Below, piece after piece: positions 1 through 10,163 of a stretch of DNA of 64,000 nucleotides; positions within the stretch are counted from its first letter, which is position 1; the number at the start of each line of letters is the position of its first letter. The notes under the pieces were generated by a model that saw only the letters and a list, made by a program, of their open reading frames with translations, ran no database searches and was not told where the DNA came from. Both the position numbers and the translations under genes were made by a program. Source of the stretch: Tupaia tana (taxonomy: Eukaryota > Chordata > Mammalia > Scandentia > Tupaiidae); assembly GCA_026018925.1 (NCBI GenBank), contig JAKSZU010000016.1:76580059-76644058 (forward strand). The letters are read 5' to 3'.

Positions 1-383
1 CACTATCTATCCCACAGAGTTGTTTTAAGGGTTGACAAAGACTAAGCCTTTCCCATGACCAAATTGTGGTTAGGTTCCTCTGAATCCTCTTACCAATGAG
101 GTCTCAATTTCTGAATTTCCGTGTCCTTTTTGTATGACCCATTTTAACAAGAATCTTGCTGAGTCAGTTTCTAGAATCTCCCACTCTCAAAATATGATCA
201 AGTTCTTTATCCTCTACCATACTCCAGGTGGTTTCTGATCACACTGGTCTCTTGCTGCAAGAATCCTGTTAAGTCAAGGTTAGCCAGAACCCTCCTTTCT
301 CCTCACATTTCCTCTTAGTAATTTTCTGTCCACTGACTCCACTCTTCTTGGCTATAAATTCTTTCTTGTCCTTAGTGTATTCA
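1..383. other. Unassigned non-coding sequence
   Basis: No ORF with coding character and no repeat that I recognise. It may be old unique or repeat-derived sequence. Confidence 0.4.
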
Positions 384-407
384 AAATTGAGCCCATTTCA
401 TTTATTG

Positions 408-666
408 GGACCAGCAGTTGGCATAATGTCTATGTCGCTGAACTCCCATGTGGTCAACCATGGTTCGAGTCCTGGTCCCAGTGGCTTAAACTCACACCCG
501 GCGCATGTACGTGCCTGCCCAAGATCCCAAGAGGAGAATGGAGGAGAAGGGATTGCAGCATGGCCATCCCCCACCCGGGGGATGATTTCTCGCTTTCTGT
601 CTTTCTGTCTCTCTCTGTCTCTCTGGCAAATGCATATGCCCTATAGCAAAAACCTCTCAAAAAAAA
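408..666 (+). mobile_element. Long tRNA-derived SINE
   Basis: Begins GGGACCAGCAGTTGGC, carries a tRNA-like A-box and the B-box GGTTCGAGTCC, a C-run/G-run hairpin, a CT-rich tract, the end CAAAAACCTCTC and an A-tail. It is flanked by the duplication AAATTGAGCCCATTT at 384-398 and 667-681, which proves retrotransposition. Confidence 0.9.
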
Positions 667-690
667 AAATTGAGCCCATTTATTTATTTA

Positions 691-888
691 TTAGATTTTT
701 GCGCTCTCCAGAAAGAGAACCCCCTGGCATGATGGCCAAGCCACAACCTCCACCTCCATCTCTTCTTGGGATTTTGGGCATGCACACACACTTGCCCTGT
801 GATTTTCAACCCATCAGGTCCAGACTCAGACCATGGTTGGCCATGTTGAAGTTCAGCACCTTAACCACTATGCCACCTGTTGACACCC
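691..888 (-). mobile_element. tRNA-derived SINE, reverse orientation
   Basis: Reverse copy with the tRNA-like head at its high-coordinate end (complement of CACCTTAACCACTATGCC). It is followed at 889-902 by AAATTGGGCCATTT, a third, mutated copy of the duplication bounding the previous SINE. It is more diverged than its neighbour. Confidence 0.8.
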
Positions 889-929
889 AAATTGGGCCAT
901 TTCTGCACTGAGGTTTTTTTTTCCTCTAT

Positions 930-1009
930 TTCAATATTTCTTTAATTTTTTTAAAAAATTTTAATTTAATTTATTCAGTCATTTATTTTAATTTGACCAG
1001 ACACACACA

Positions 1010-1053
<44 letters not shown>

Positions 1054-1155
1054 GAGAGGGAAAGTGAGAAAGCAAACCATCAGGTTTGGGACTTGAACTG
1101 TGGTGGCCATGTGGGAGTGTCTAGCACCTTAACCACGATGCCACCTGCTGGTCCT
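930..1155 (-). mobile_element. Short tRNA-derived SINE with (AC)n expansion
   Basis: Short form, whose body passes from the CT-rich tract directly to a TGGTCAAATTAAAA-like end. The reverse complement shows the tRNA head at 1075-1155. An (AC)n run sits inside the body. Confidence 0.8.
1003..1047. repeat. (AC)n microsatellite
   Basis: About 20 AC units, interrupted once near the start, grown from the CA/GA-rich tract of a short SINE. Confidence 0.9.
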
Positions 1156-1859
1156 ATTTCAGTAGTTCTTGAAGAAAATCTATTTGTTTTTTGTTTTGTT
1201 TTGTTTTGCTTTGCTTTGCCACTTTAGCAGTGTCAACCAATCTGCAATGAAACTAATACAATAACAACAAAAGAAAGTGTTATTTAGGGCTATGAAAGAA
1301 TTGCAGTTTAGAAACACATATCCAGCTAAGAACCAGTCTGCATTTCCCACCTCAGCTTAGATTGTACAAGGCTACTAATGAGGAGAAGCTTTAAAAAAAT
1401 AAATAAAAGGAAATTCCAGGGAGATTGTACAAATGATTCATCAAGGAAGGTGATTGATGCTGACTCGTGCTGCGCTAGAGGTAGGAGATGGATTGCTAGG
1501 CTAGCGCCAGGTGAAAAAGCCCATTCGCGGCAGTTATAACTGTCTTGTTGGGATATTTATGGCCTCTGCAATTTGACCCAGTGCAAAAGTTCACTTTGGG
1601 CCAGTTCAAAGACTCACATTTCATTCTGGGCCGAGAGGCACAGGAATCCCTTCCCTAAGTGACTCCTGACTGCTTCCTCTCTCTCTGAACCATTACATCA
1701 CCATTTCGTTGTCCAGGTTGCATGACTTTTGCTCAACTCCAGTTTTCTTTGAGAGAGGTGAATGGATTCATGTATGAAATACACTTAGAATAGTACTTAG
1801 CGTGGATTAAGAACTATGATGGAAGTTGTAAAAGTTTATGGGAAATATGGAATTCAATG
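1156..1859. other. Unassigned non-coding sequence
   Basis: Contains a (TTTTG) run near 1186-1215. No gene or repeat family recognised. Confidence 0.4.
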
Positions 1860-1869
1860 GTCATTAACT

Positions 1870-2060
1870 GGGCCAGCAGGTGGTACGCTGTTGAAATCCT
1901 GGATTCCCACATGGCTGACTGCAGTTTGAGTCCCAGACCTGGCAGATTGCTTTCTCACTTTCTCTCTGTTTCTCTCTGTTGAGCGTGTGTGCCCTGTGCC
2001 CTGTATCAAAAAAATAATAAAAAAAAAAAAGATAAATGAAATGAAATAAATAATAAATTT
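1870..2060 (+). mobile_element. Short tRNA-derived SINE
   Basis: Starts GGCCAGCAGGTGGTACG, with B-box-like TTTGAGTCCC, a short CT tract and an A-rich tail. The flanks carry TCATTAA at about 1861 and 2072. Confidence 0.8.
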
Positions 2061-2084
2061 TTTTAAGAAAGCTCATTAATTAAT

Positions 2085-2350
2085 TTTTAAAAATGCATTA
2101 TAGAGTGTATGTGCATGTGCATGAAAGTGAGAGTGAGGAGAGGGACAGAAATAAAGGGAGATGAGCACCCTCCATAGGGTCTGGTCACACTGTGATTTGT
2201 GTCCTCCAGTTCTCTAGCCTGCCAGCTCTTGGGCACTCATGCATGTGCCCAGCATGTCTTAGGCCAACCAGGCTGGGGGCCACAATCACAGTTGCCATCT
2301 GGGATCCGGCCTCTCCTATAAGGCCTCTTACCACTGTGCCATGGAGCCAG
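2085..2350 (-). mobile_element. Diverged tRNA-derived SINE
   Basis: Reverse copy; the head complement is near 2330-2350 (ACCACTGTGCCATGGAGCCAG). Internal landmarks (GGGCACTCATGCATGTGCCC) match the long SINE, but the copy is much decayed. Confidence 0.6.
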
Positions 2351-2387
2351 TTCAATGAGTTCATTTTAGTGAGAAAACATTTTAAGG

Positions 2388-2613
2388 ACTGGAGAGTAGT
2401 GCAATGGTAAAACACCACACTCTGTGAGGCTGACCCACATGGGGAGATTCCAGGTTGGGGTCTAGAGACCTGGCAGGGTACACCAGGCAAGTGTGTGTCC
2501 ATGATCTGGGGTTGGCTGAAGCTCGGGTAGATCACTACTTTAAGACACTGCAGGGGGTGATGTCTCTAAGTCTGTCTGTCTGTCTCTATCTCACTTACCC
2601 ATGGAGAAAAATA
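2388..2613 (+). mobile_element. Second-family tRNA-like SINE
   Basis: Different from the common SINE. Its landmark is GGCTGACCCACATGGGGAG, followed by TACACCAGGCAAGTGTG, a GTCTGTCTGT-rich stretch and AAATAAACTTTAAA. Related copies lie at 8645, 11381, 14843, 29459 and 43099. Confidence 0.75.
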
Positions 2614-2624
2614 AACTTTAAAAA

Positions 2625-2898
2625 AATATATTTTTTTTTCTTTTTTTGGAGAGGTTTTTGCTATAGGGCGCGTGCGCTCGCCAAACAGACAGAGAGAGAC
2701 AGAGAGATAGAAAGCAGGAAATCACCCCCCAGGGGGGATGGCCACGCCGCAATCCCTTCTCCTCCATTCTCCTCTCGGGATCTTGGGCACGCACGCACAC
2801 GCGCCCGGCGTGAGTTTAAGCCGCCGGGTCCAGGACTCGAACCGCGGTTGACTACATGGGAGTCCAGCGACATAGCCATTACGCTAACTGCTGGTCCC
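2625..2898 (-). mobile_element. Long tRNA-derived SINE, young-looking
   Basis: Reverse copy with high CpG content (GGGCGCGTGCGCTCGCC) and full length. The duplication AACTTTAAAAA lies at 2614-2624 and 2899-2909. Confidence 0.9.
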
Positions 2899-2924
2899 AA
2901 CTTTAAAAATATTTAAATCCCAGG

Positions 2925-3180
2925 GGGGATCAGCAGTTAGCATAATGACTATGTCACTGAACTCCCATGTAGTCAACCACGGTTTGAGTCCTGGACCCAT
3001 AGCTTAAATTCACACCGGGCGCGTGTGCGTGTGTGCCAGGATCCCGAGAGGAGAATGGAGAAGGGCTCGTGGCATGGCCATCCCCCCTGAGAAGTGATTT
3101 ATTGCTTTCTGTCTGTCTCTTTCTGTCTGTCTGGCAAATACACACACCCTATAGCAAAAACCTCTCCAAAAAAAAAAAAA
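2925..3180 (+). mobile_element. Long tRNA-derived SINE
   Basis: Full length, ending AAAACCTCTCC plus a 13-A tail. The duplication TTAAATCCCAG lies at 2913-2923 and 3181-3191. Confidence 0.9.
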
Positions 3181-3191
3181 TTAAATCCCAG

Positions 3192-3434
3192 ACCAGCTGA
3201 TGGTGTAATGGTTACATTGCTGGACTCCTACATGGTCAATCGCAGTTCGAGTCCTGAACCTGGCGGGTTGAAACACACTGGGCACATATATGTGTGCCCA
3301 AAATCCTGAGAGAAGAATGGAGGAGAAGGATTGTGGCATGACCATCCCCCCGAGGGGTGATTTCTCGCTTTCTGTCTCTTTGGCAAGTGCACTTGCCCTA
3401 TAGTAAAAAATCTCTCTCAGAAATAAAAAAATGT
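3192..3434 (+). mobile_element. Long tRNA-derived SINE, tandem to the previous one
   Basis: Starts directly after the second copy of TTAAATCCCAG and is followed by TTAAATCC at 3435, so two SINEs share one target. It has an A-box and GTTCGAGTCC. Confidence 0.88.
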
Positions 3435-3442
3435 TTAAATCC

Positions 3443-4139
3443 ATGCGTAGTATCTTCATAATACATATTTCCGTTAACTTTGTGAAGATCACTCACATAT
3501 GTCTTAGCTTTATATTAACTTTGGAGGCTTTACATCAGTTTCCCAATTGACAAAAGTAAAGGCATGTTTCTACTACGTAGGTCTCAGAAGCAGATGCAGA
3601 CGTGTCTTATACCTCAACCTCTTCCTTACTCTCTGAGAAGCTCTTCCCTGGGCCATACAGGCCTGCTTACCCCAACACCTCTTCCTCTCCCTGCCCAGTG
3701 TCTCTGCTCTTTCTATCCTAACCCAGGCTCTGAGTGTTTACTTCTTTTGTTTCACAGTAATCTCTCTTTCCAAAAGACATGTGGTCTTTTTCAGTTCCTT
3801 ATTTCTCTTTCAAAGACTTTTAGCTGCTCCACTCCCTTTTCCCCAAGGCCAACTACATTTGTTATCTAGAAGGCGTGCTTGTTATCCATTTTTCTGTGCA
3901 GAAAAGCTGGTTTCTAAATAAATTACTAAATTCTCATGCAACTTAAAAAAAAGAGGAGAGAGAGAACGGGAGACAGATAAGGTATGAAGTTGGAGACCTC
4001 TTCTAATAAGGCTTTGAAGTCTGAGGTTCCATAGAAAGCCAAGGACTTCATAACAATTCCGTACTCCTTTTTGAGTTTGCACGGCTGATAAGGTCGCATA
4101 TCTTTTCCCTCTCTTCCCCTAAACTCCCCTTCTGCCACC
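3443..4139. other. Unassigned non-coding sequence
   Basis: A short plus-strand ORF at 3564-3869 shows no domain or coding signature. No repeat recognised. Confidence 0.4.
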
Positions 4140-4141
4140 TA

Positions 4142-4240
4142 TTGGGTCATCAGAAAAGTCATAACGTGTTTCTCTGTTTTTTTTTTTTTTTTTTTTCTTT
4201 TTTAAATGCAAAAATGCATCATGACTCTCTGACAACCCAA
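4142..4240. mobile_element. Mariner-type MITE, copy 1
   Basis: Ends are inverted repeats: TTGGGTCATCAGAAAAGTCAT at the left and, as complement, TTGGGTTGTCAGAGAGTCATG at the right. TA flanks both ends (4140-4141, 4241-4242), as expected for a Tc1/mariner element. The centre holds a T-run. There is no transposase. A sibling copy is at 23993-24073. Confidence 0.75.
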
Positions 4241-4526
4241 TATTTTTAGCTACAAATATGTTTACACAGAGAAACCAGAATTAACAAAAATCCATAGTTA
4301 TGGCCAGTGTTGATCCCAGTTTCAGAGAATCTCTGTGGAAACTTCCTATAATCAGACAAAAATTTTGGCCTACATATAAAAATTCAGTAGTGGCCATTTC
4401 AAAGGCAAGGTCATAGAAGAATGCTAAGGTGGAAAGAGATATATCAACTTAAAAAAAAAGTATTGAAAGGAAAAGCAAAGGAAGAAACACAAGCCAGACT
4501 GACGTAAGCACTAAATATAACAATTT

Positions 4527-4746
4527 GGGAGCCAGCCTTATGTAGCTGAGGAACTGGACTCCCGTGACCAATTTCAAATCCCAGGCTCCGTAGCTTGAAA
4601 GGCATGCCAGGCTCACGTTCTGACAGGGTGGAGAAATGGATGAGAAAGGGTGTGGTATGACCATGCCCAATTAGGGGTTGTGGTGTTTTCTCCATCTTCT
4701 CTCTCCTTTTATTTCTGTCTCGCACATGCCTTCTGGCAATTTAATA
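4527..4746 (+). mobile_element. Diverged tRNA-derived SINE
   Basis: Begins GGGAGCCAGCCTTATG and follows the long SINE plan (GGAGAAATGGATGAGAAAGG, then a CT-rich tract), with many substitutions. Confidence 0.6.
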
Positions 4747-5129
4747 AAGTCAATCATGCTGTTAACAAAATAAACTACCCGACATGTAGGTGACTGACTT
4801 TGTTCATGTGAAGAAGTTGTAGTTTTATGGGTCATCAGTTCCAAAGGGTACAAAACAACATGCAGGATGAGAGGGGTTAAGGTGTATGATTTGGTATGAA
4901 GACAGTGAAAAGCGAAAGGATGAAACCCTCTTCTGTGCCTGGTAACCAAGCATGGGGGCAATGAGCAATGGAAAGGAATTGTGCAGAGCTGGCCAATAGC
5001 TCTCCTGCTTGAAAACCATCAGTGTTATCTATGGCTTACTTTGAAATGATCCAAAAAAGAAGGAAAAAATGGACTTATTGATGGACAGAGAAATGGATAG
5101 ATATATGAAGGGACTTCAAAAATTGAATG
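4747..5129. other. Unassigned sequence upstream of the DDX4 retrocopy
   Basis: No repeat or gene recognised. A 5-prime target-site duplication for the retrocopy could lie near 5060-5130, but I could not define it. Confidence 0.35.
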
Positions 5130-8100
5130 CAAGGGGAGAGCTAGGCCTGAAGAGCGGAGACCTTGAAGCCATTATGGGAGATGAAGATTGGGAAGCGGAA
5201 ATCACTAAACCTCATTTGTCTTCTTGCATTCCTGTGTTTGAGAAGGAGAGATATCCTTCTGGAGCAAATGGTGATACTTTTAACAGGACTCCAACTACAT
5301 CGTCAGAAATGGATGGACCTTCTCGCAGGGATCATTTCATGAGAAGTGGCTTTGCCTCTATGAGGAGTTTGGGAAACAGAGATGCTGGCGAGTCTAATAA
5401 AAGAGAGACTACATCCATAATGGGTGGTTTTGGTGTTGGAAAGAATTTTGGAAACAGAGGTTTTTCACATAACAAATTTCAAGAAGGTGATAGCTCTGGC
5501 TTCTGGAGAGAGTCTAATAATGATTGTGAAGATAATTAAACATGGAGCCGAGGGTTTTCCAAGAGAGGTGGCTATCAAGATGGAAATGATTCAGAAACTT
5601 CAGGGCCATCCAGAAGAGGTGGAAGAGGTAGTTTCCGAGGCTGCTGAGGAGGATTTGGTCCAGGAAGTCCAAATAATGAATCTGAACAAGATGAGAGCAT
5701 GCAGCGCACTGGTGGCCTTTTTGGTTCAAGACAACCAACATTAAGTGGCACAGGTAATGGTGACACTTACCAAAGCAGAAGTGGTAGTAGAGGTGGATGA
5801 GGTGGTTACAAAGGTTTAAATGAAGAAGAAATAACAGGCTCTGGAAAGAATTCTTTGAAGTCAGAAGCTTCAAAGAAGCTTCTAGAAGGAGGAGAAGGTA
5901 GTGACCTTCAAGGACCAAAAGTAACCTACATACCCCCTCCTCCACCTGAAGATGAGGACTCCATCTTTGCACATTATCAGACAGGCATAAACTTTGACAA
6001 ATATGACATTATTCTTGTAGAAGTGTCTGGACATGATGCTCCACCAGCAATTCTGACTTTTGAAGAAGCTAATCTCTGTCAGACACTAAATAACAACATT
6101 GCTAAAGCTGGTTATACTGAGCTTACTCCTGTGCAAAAATACAGTATTCCTATTATATTAGCAGGACGAGATTTGATGACTTGTGCTCAGACAGGGTCTG
6201 GGAAAACCGCGGCTTTTCTCTTGCCAATTTTGGCTCATATGATGCGTGATGGAATAACTGCCAGTCGTTTTAAAGAGTTGCAGGAACCGGAGTGTATTAT
6301 TGTAGCACCAACTTGAGAATTGATCAACCAGATTTATTTGGAGGCCAGAAAATTTTCTTTTGGGACTTGTGTAAGAGCTGTTGTAATATATGGAGGAACC
6401 CAGTTGGGGCATTCAGTTCGACAAATAATACAAGGCTGTAATATATTATGTGCTACTCCTGGGAGATTGATGGATATCATAGGTAAAGAAAAGACTGGTC
6501 TCAATCAAGTTAAATATTTAGTTGGATGAAGCTGATTGCATGCTGGATATGGGTTTTGGACCAGAAATGAAGAAGTTAATTGCTTGCCCAGGAATGCCAT
6601 CAAAAGAACAACGTCAGGAACCAGCAGTTAGCGTAATGGCTATGTCACTGGACTCCCACGTAGTTGACCACGGTTCGCATCCCGGACCCGGTGGCTTAGA
6701 ACTCACGCCGGGCGCATGTGCGTGTGTGCCCAAGATCCTGAGAGGAGAATGGAAGAGAAGGGATTGCGGTGTGACCATCCCCCCTGGGGGGTGATTTCTC
6801 GCTTTCTGTCTCTATGTCTCTCTCTGTCTGTCTGGTGAGTGCAAGCGCTCTATAGTGAAAACTTCTTAAAAAAAACAAACAAAAAAACCAAAAAACAACG
6901 TCAAACTCTTATGTTCAGTGCAACTTTTCCAGAAGAAATTCAAAGGTTGGCTGGGGAGTTTTTAAAGATTAATTACTTGTTTGTTGCTGTTGGACAAGTG
7001 GGCGGAACATGTAGAGAGATGTTCTACAGAGTGTTCTCCAAGTTGGCCAGTACTCGAAAAGAGAAAAACTTGTTGAAAATCTCCGAAACACAGGTGATGA
7101 AAGAACTATGGTCTTTGTTGAAACTAAGAAAAAAGCAGATTTTATTGCGACTTTTCTTTGTCAAGAAAAAATATCAACTACAAGTATTCATGGTGACCAG
7201 GAACAGAGGGAGCGAGAACAAGCTCTAGGGGATTTTCGCTGTGGCAAGTATCCAGTTCTTGTTGCTACTTCAGTAGCTGCCAGAGGACTGGATATTGAAA
7301 ATGTTCAATATGTTATCAATTTCGACCTTCCTTCTACCATTGGTGAATATGTTCATCGTATTGGGCGCACTGGTCGATGTGGGAATACCAGCAGAGCTAT
7401 TTCCTTTTTTGATCCTGAATCAGACTGCCATTTAGCACAACCTCTAGTGAAAGTACTGTCCGATGCTCAACAAGATGTTCCTGCGTGGTTGGAAGAAATT
7501 GCCTTTAGTACATATGGTTCTGGCTTCAGTGGTACTACAAGAGGAAATGTTTTTGCATCAGTTGATACTAGAAAGAATTACCAGGGCAAGAGCACTTTGA
7601 ACACAGCAGGATTTTCTTCTCCACAAGCTCCCAATCCAGTAGATGACGAATCATGGGATTAAAGCTGAAACATCCTTCAAGTCATGGTACAGTTTTCATG
7701 CACAGAAGAAAATAGTTTGGATTTTTGAGTTTTTAACAGAAGTGTGAAACCTGACATTTTCACATCACCTGTCTTTCTGTTCTCACTCTTGCCCTTTAGG
7801 AAAAAAAAAAAGAAAAAGAAAAAAAAAAGCCTCACTGACTAGTTATGTGAAATGGTACAAGTTGCAACATGGCAGATACTGATACAAATGGTATTAACTG
7901 GAAATATTAAATGATTCTAAATATCTTGCTTATTTCTAATGTATTCTTTAGAGGATTTAAGACATGTTTCATTATTGATCCCACAATACAAGCATTAAGA
8001 TATTATACACTTTTGTTTAAAAATTATTGAGTCTCATTTTGACTTGAACTTTTAAAGCAACAGTGTGTCACTTAGTGTAATAACATGATTTTCATGAAAA

Positions 8101-8290
8101 ACAAAAAGCAAAAAACAGTGGAAGATTGAAGCCCTGCAAGGTAATTTTGTTTTTAGTTCATCAGATTTGTGTGGAAATTATTACCTATTTGCATCGTGAA
8201 CTCTGTACTCAATGGCATAACAAATGTTTTTTTTTTAATAATATACAGACTTTGTGGAAAATAAAGAATGAAACATGTTTTCCCTCAAAA
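5130..8290 (+). pseudogene. DDX4: Processed retrocopy of DDX4 (VASA), broken
   Basis: Intronless copy of the germline DEAD-box RNA helicase, which acts in piRNA and germ-granule biology. Short 5-prime UTR, ATG at 5174 (MGDEDWEAE), Gly/Arg-rich N-terminus, motif Q/I with AQTGSGKT near 6187-6210, DEAD at 6525-6536, SAT near 6919, HRIGRTGR near 7354-7377, and the terminal DDESWD before TAA at 7660. About 620 bp of 3-prime UTR follows, with AATAAA near 8263. In-frame stops: TAA 5537, TGA 5645, TGA 5798, TGA 6314. A 2-nt deletion just before DEAD shifts the frame, and further shifts lie at about 7010-7110. A SINE interrupts it at 6617-6893. The parent gene has many introns and none remain here, so it is a processed copy. 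No complete protein can be made. Family identity is secure. Confidence 0.95.
6617..6893 (+). mobile_element. Long tRNA-derived SINE inside the DDX4 retrocopy
   Basis: Full-length SINE flanked by AACAACGTCA at 6607-6616 and 6894-6903. It splits the codons just before the SAT motif, so it inserted after the retrocopy formed. Confidence 0.95.
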
Positions 8291-8331
8291 GAATTGAATA
8301 TAAAAATGGAAGTCAAGTATGAGTTTATTTT

Positions 8332-8608
8332 ATTTGTTTTTTAAAAATTTTTTGGAGAGGTTTTTGCCATAGGGTACATGCACTTACTGAAGACACAAAG
8401 AGAGACAGAGAGACAGAAAGCAAGAAATCACCCCCCAAAGGGGATGGCCACATCATAATCCCTTTTCCTCCTGTCTCCTCTCAGGATTTTGGGCACATAC
8501 ACACTTGTACCCAGTGTGAGTTTTAAGCTGCTGGGTCTGGGACTTGAACTGTGGTTGAGTACGTGGAAGTCCAGTGACATAACCACCACACCACCTGCTG
8601 GTCCCTAG
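8332..8608 (-). mobile_element. Long tRNA-derived SINE
   Basis: Reverse copy with a perfect 15-bp duplication, GTATGAGTTTATTTT, at 8317-8331 and 8609-8623, just beyond the retrocopy's 3-prime end. Confidence 0.92.
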
Positions 8609-8644
8609 GTATGAGTTTATTTTGGTGCCAAGAAATTTTGCAAT

Positions 8645-9205
8645 CAAGACTGGACAATGAAACAGAGGTTAAATATGACACTCTGCAAGGCTGACCCACA
8701 TGGAAAGGTTCCAGGTTTGTGTCTGGAGACTTTCCTGAGTGATATGGATCCTGTTTGCTATCTAATTAAACACTACTCTACTTCTAAAAGCTGCTTGCAA
8801 ACAGGTAGTACTTACTATGTAACTCTCTGTTCCACTTCTGTGAGTTGCCTGCTTAAACAGATTACCAATCTCTATGGGATATAGTTTTACAACTAGGGAA
8901 GGTTATGAGCTGTTTTGCAACTTTTCTGGTTTTCCTTGTCTGCAACACCCATGAACCCTGACTAAATGTACCTACCCTCCCCAAACTAGGAGCCTATATA
9001 ACTCCTGTAACTTCCCTAAGTCAAGGCTCAGACTTTGGCGTATGAGCTCCTCTGGGTCTGCTGGTGTAATAAATCTGAGCTCGCCTCCTCTCTGAGTGAC
9101 ACTTGGTTTCTTGGTGGTCTGTTTCTGCAACATGACTACATCAAGTATGCATGTGCCCATGATCTGGATCTTTTGCTCATAGTAGAAATAAATGGATACA
9201 CTTAA
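8645..9205 (+). mobile_element. Second-family SINE split by an LTR
   Basis: The front half (8645-8739) carries GGCTGACCCACATGGAAAGG and GTCTGGAGACTTTCCTGAG. The back half resumes at 9133 with TACATCAAGTATGCATGTG and ATGATCTGG, as in the copy at 2388. An LTR fills the gap. Confidence 0.75.
8740..9132 (+). mobile_element. Solo LTR, ERV1-like, inside a SINE
   Basis: About 393 bp, TG...CA ends, TATA-like CCTATATAACTCC near 8993, AATAAA near 9069, and the 3-prime end TGGTCTGTTTCTGCAACA. The 4-bp flanks TGAG and TGAC suit a class I ERV. No internal region is present, so it probably formed by LTR-LTR recombination. Confidence 0.75.
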
Positions 9206-9212
9206 AAATTAT

Positions 9213-9470
9213 GGGGTAGGCAGCATGTGGCATGGTGGTTAAGGGGTCTGAATGCATGACTGACTGCATGGCTCAAATTCTGGACTTGGCAGCTTAGAAC
9301 ACATGCATATATACCCAGGGTGTGTGCCCAAAATCCTGAAAGGAGAAATGAAGGAGGAAGGATTGCAATAGGATGGTCCCTCACGGGGAGGGGAGTACTT
9401 TCTCACTTTCCTTCTCTCTTTCTTTCTTTCTCCAGTGAGTGCATGTGCCCTCTAGCAGTTGTTAAAAATT
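9213..9470 (+). mobile_element. tRNA-derived SINE
   Basis: Head GGCATGGTGGTTAAGGGG, SINE body, CT tract and the end GAGTGCATGTGCCCTCTAGC. Moderately diverged. Confidence 0.8.
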
Positions 9471-9647
9471 TAAATTAATGTATAGATTTCTCATAATATA
9501 TATTTTTCATAAACTTTTCAGAAAACCCTGTATGATGAAGAAAGTATGGTTAAATCATAATTGTAGAATTTAGGTGGTGAGTATGTGGGTATTCAGTGGA
9601 AAAATTTTACAACTATTTTCTATCATTGAATTTTAATAATAAAATAC

Positions 9648-9895
9648 GATCCCAAAGCCTCTGCGAGGCAGCTAGTAATGTGTCTGACTACAGTGAGACC
9701 ACATGACTGACCAGGCCTTGGATCCCAGCCTAGTTGACCTGAAACACTGGGCATGCAGATGTGCCCAGGATGCTGATGAGCTAGAGGCCTGTGGGAATGG
9801 GATCGCAGCTTGATCAAAGAAGCACCCTATTGATGGGTGCTTCTCTCTCCCTTTCTCCCGTGTGCATGCATGCACTCAGTGTTATAAATTTTTTT
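9648..9895 (+). mobile_element. Diverged SINE-like element
   Basis: The 3-prime part (GGGATCGCAGCTTGATC, CT tract, GTGCATGCATGCACTC, T/A-rich tail) follows the SINE plan. The head is poorly conserved. Confidence 0.5.
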
Positions 9896-10050
9896 AAAAA
9901 AGAAAAAAAGTTAAGAAAAATGTTGAGGGAAATCGTTCAATAGCTCCCTGTTGCCTACAAAATCAACATCTTTGGTAACATTGCTGACGTCTACCCTCGC
10001 AGGTTTAACCTAATGGCCTGCTTTCTGTTCCAGAGTTTCCCAAACTACTT

Positions 10051-10163
10051 TCTTCCTTTCTCTTTTCTTTTCTTTTCTTTTCTTTTCTTTTCTTTTCTTT
10101 TCTTTTCTTTTCTTTTTTCTTTTCTCTTCTTTTCTTTTCTCTTTTCTTTTCTTTTTTCTTTTT
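10051..10163. repeat. (TTTTC)n microsatellite
   Basis: About 22 pentamer units on the plus strand, equal to an expanded A-rich tail of the adjoining reverse SINE. Confidence 0.95.

Noticed and set aside
408-480. Possible tRNA genes in A-box/B-box segments
   Set aside because: No cloverleaf with intact acceptor stem; these are SINE heads with flanking duplications and A-tails.
1003-1047. Regular spacing suggesting CRISPR-like arrays near SINE clusters
   Set aside because: Simple sequence and SINE copies in a mammalian genome; no repeat-spacer structure.
2655-2900. Recurring short ORFs with similar peptides ([12 protein letters not shown] and its antisense)
   Set aside because: They repeat because the SINE repeats; no independent coding evidence.
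3564-3869. 101-aa Ser/Pro/Leu-rich ORF
   Set aside because: CT-rich composition explains it; no recognisable family.
5514-5972. 152-aa minus-strand ORF
   Set aside because: Antisense shadow of the DDX4 retrocopy's Gly/Arg-rich region.
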